Position numbers and translations under genes: made by a program. The notes beneath the pieces were generated by a model. It saw only the letters and a program-made list of their open reading frames with translations, had not been told where the DNA came from and searched no databases. Below are positions 6,369 to 7,437 of a DNA stretch of 7,437 bases, one piece after another (position 1 is the stretch's first letter; each line of letters begins with the position of its first letter). This DNA is from an uncultured Paracoccaceae bacterium (lineage in GTDB: Bacteria; Pseudomonadota; Alphaproteobacteria; Rhodobacterales; Rhodobacteraceae), in NCBI GenBank assembly GCA_913054485.1, contig CAJXHQ010000148.1, positions 1 to 7,437 on the forward strand, given 5' to 3'.

Positions 6369-7328
6369 TCAGCCGGCCCAGGTGGCCCCGGCCTCATCGT
6401 CGGTCGCGGTGATCCGGTACAACCCCGCCTCGCCGGTCATCGAGGGCGCGACACTGTAGCTTTCGCCGGGCAGCACCAGCGCGGTGTCACCGGCCGACAG
6501 CGTGGTCTCGACCTCGTTGATGGTGATGCGCCAGTGGCCGGTCGCCGGCATCAGAACAACGGGTTTATCTGCCGCCACCTGCGCCGTAACGGCAGAGCCG
6601 CGGCTCAGGAAGTCGACCTCGAAACCGGGTTTGTCCTTCAGGATCGCGTCTTCGCCGATCACCTTGGCCGGTTTCTTCGCCGACAGCGCCATCAGGTCCC
6701 AGTAGCGCGCTACATAGCCGGGGATCACATCCTCGGCGGGGACTTCCGGGAAATCCTTCAGCTGCTCTTCGGTCAAGAGCGGCATCGGGTTCACGTTATG
6801 GGGCAGCTCCTGACCTTTCTTGCTGTCATAAAGCACGCCGTTTTCGCCCAGCATCAGCCCATGGGACTGCGCTTCCTGGATCACATGGGGTGCCCAGGTC
6901 ACACCGCCGCCGGCGTCGTCACCGCCGAGGACGGCCATGATCATGCCGTAGTCCTGACCGACATTTTCAAAGCCGCGGAAGATGCCGGTGGGGATGTTGA
7001 AGATATCGCCTTCTTCGGCGATGAATTCGCCCGCGGTGCCGTGCAGGCCCCAGAAGAAACGCCAGCGGCCCTTGGCGACAAAAAACACCTCCGCCGTGGT
7101 GTGGCTGTGCAGGGAGTTGCGGCATTTCGGCGGCTGGCCGGCCGCGCCGATGTTGAAGCCGATCTTGTCGGTGATGTGGACGTGCTGGTCCGGGCTTTCG
7201 GAGACACCACCGCCGATGATGGTGAAGTTTTCCTTCTGGTCGGAACCCGGCGTATGGGCGTCGATGAAGGCGGTCTTGCAGGGTTTCAGCTCGCCGTAGC
7301 GGACGATGCGGGACTGGATGGTGCTCAT
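6369..7328 (-). CDS. Bicupin-type cupin domain protein
   Basis: This 319-residue protein has two cupin barrels. The N-terminal one has an exact cupin motif 1, H74-x-H76-x3-E80-x6-G87 (HSHTTAEVFFVAKG). Its motif 2 is G-x5-P-x-G-x2-R118-x3-N122, in which Arg replaces the usual metal-binding His. The C-terminal barrel (about 255-310) keeps the shape, with GHWRITINEVETTLSAGD and LPGESYSV, but none of the histidine ligands. The length resembles bicupins such as gentisate-type dioxygenases, quercetinases or isomerases, but the missing ligand speaks against a standard three-His iron dioxygenase. The ATG (7328-7326) has AAGGA upstream with a 9-base gap. It is first of the accepted genes in the cluster and is separated from the MetE-like gene by structured RNA. 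The function is unknown. Confidence 0.85.
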   Translation of the reverse strand: MSTIQSRIVRYGELKPCKTAFIDAHTPGSDQKENFTIIGGGVSESPDQHVHITDKIGFNIGAAGQPPKCRNSLHSHTTAEVFFVAKGRWRFFWGLHGTAGEFIAEEGDIFNIPTGIFRGFENVGQDYGMIMAVLGGDDAGGGVTWAPHVIQEAQSHGLMLGENGVLYDSKKGQELPHNVNPMPLLTEEQLKDFPEVPAEDVIPGYVARYWDLMALSAKKPAKVIGEDAILKDKPGFEVDFLSRGSAVTAQVAADKPVVLMPATGHWRITINEVETTLSAGDTALVLPGESYSVAPSMTGEAGLYRITATDDEAGATWAG

Positions 7329-7355
7329 GGGAGAATTCCTTGTGTTGAGACGTTT

Positions 7356-7374
7356 GGAGAAAGGCAGTTTCTCC
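7356..7374. repeat. Perfect inverted repeat upstream of the cupin gene
   Basis: GGAGAAA and TTTCTCC form a perfect 7-bp inverted repeat around a 5-base centre (GGCAG), 28 bases before the cupin start codon. It could be an operator half-site pair for a regulator of the cluster, or a hairpin in the 5' leader. No T tract follows it in the minus direction, so it is a poor terminator. No clear -35/-10 promoter pair was found beside it. Confidence 0.35.
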
Positions 7375-7395
7375 GTCGTCCCGGCGGGCGGTTGT

Positions 7396-7437
7396 TCAGC
7401 CGGCGTGCGCGCAAAGACGCGCGGTGCCCGTGGTAGG
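7396..7437 (-). CDS. Possible 3' end of an upstream minus-strand gene
   Basis: A minus-strand frame enters from the right edge and ends at TGA (7398-7396), 67 bases before the cupin start. Only about 13 codons are inside the window, ending in TARLCAHAG. This is too little to recognise a family or to be sure it is coding. If real, it would be an earlier member of the same transcription unit. Confidence 0.25.
   Translation of the reverse strand, partial: PTTGTARLCAHAG

Noticed and set aside
4811..6412. Plus-strand open frame of about 533 codons opposite the hydrolase and MetE-like genes
   Set aside because: High-GC antisense shadow. It crosses two well-supported minus-strand genes and the intergenic hairpins, and its composition is arginine- and alanine-rich and low-complexity.
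6129..7436. Plus-strand open frame of about 435 codons opposite the cupin gene
   Set aside because: Antisense to a clear cupin protein with an exact HxHxxxE motif. It has no recognisable domain of its own.

Overview
The window looks like chromosomal DNA of an alphaproteobacterium, most likely of the Rhodobacterales (Roseobacter group). The grounds are high GC content throughout, a murA followed directly by a DUF2948 gene, and a short basic protein just ahead of murA. This placement comes from remembered family and neighbourhood knowledge, not from a search. Every protein gene I accept lies on the minus strand. The only intact plus-strand gene is a tRNA.

Left block (1-2944, minus): a tightly coupled run reading small basic protein -> murA (first committed step of peptidoglycan synthesis) -> DUF2948 protein -> GNAT acetyltransferase -> second GNAT acetyltransferase, cut by the window edge. 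Gaps shrink from 6 bases to overlaps of 1, 4 and 8 bases, so it is almost certainly one operon. A hairpin followed by a T tract lies just upstream of the first gene, on the operon's strand.

Middle (2945-3729): a short divergent control region, then an intact plus-strand tRNA-Thr(GGT) with encoded CCA and a plausible promoter. Downstream is about 600 bases without an intact gene. It holds a decayed N-terminal part of a tyrosine-recombinase-type integrase, broken by at least two frame changes and lacking the catalytic domain. An integrase relic beside a tRNA gene is the usual scar of an old genomic island or prophage.

Right block (3730-7328, minus): a four-gene cluster reading bicupin protein -> core-MetE-like methyltransferase -> alpha/beta hydrolase -> RraA-like aldolase. 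The last three overlap by 4 bases each. The cupin gene is separated from them by 121 bases holding three consecutive hairpins, one closed by a C(UUCG)G tetraloop on the transcript strand. The combination suggests a small-molecule catabolic pathway: methyl transfer, hydrolysis, and retro-aldol release of pyruvate or oxaloacetate. I cannot name the substrate. This cluster is the best candidate for an undescribed system in the window. At the right edge a few codons of another minus-strand gene may enter.
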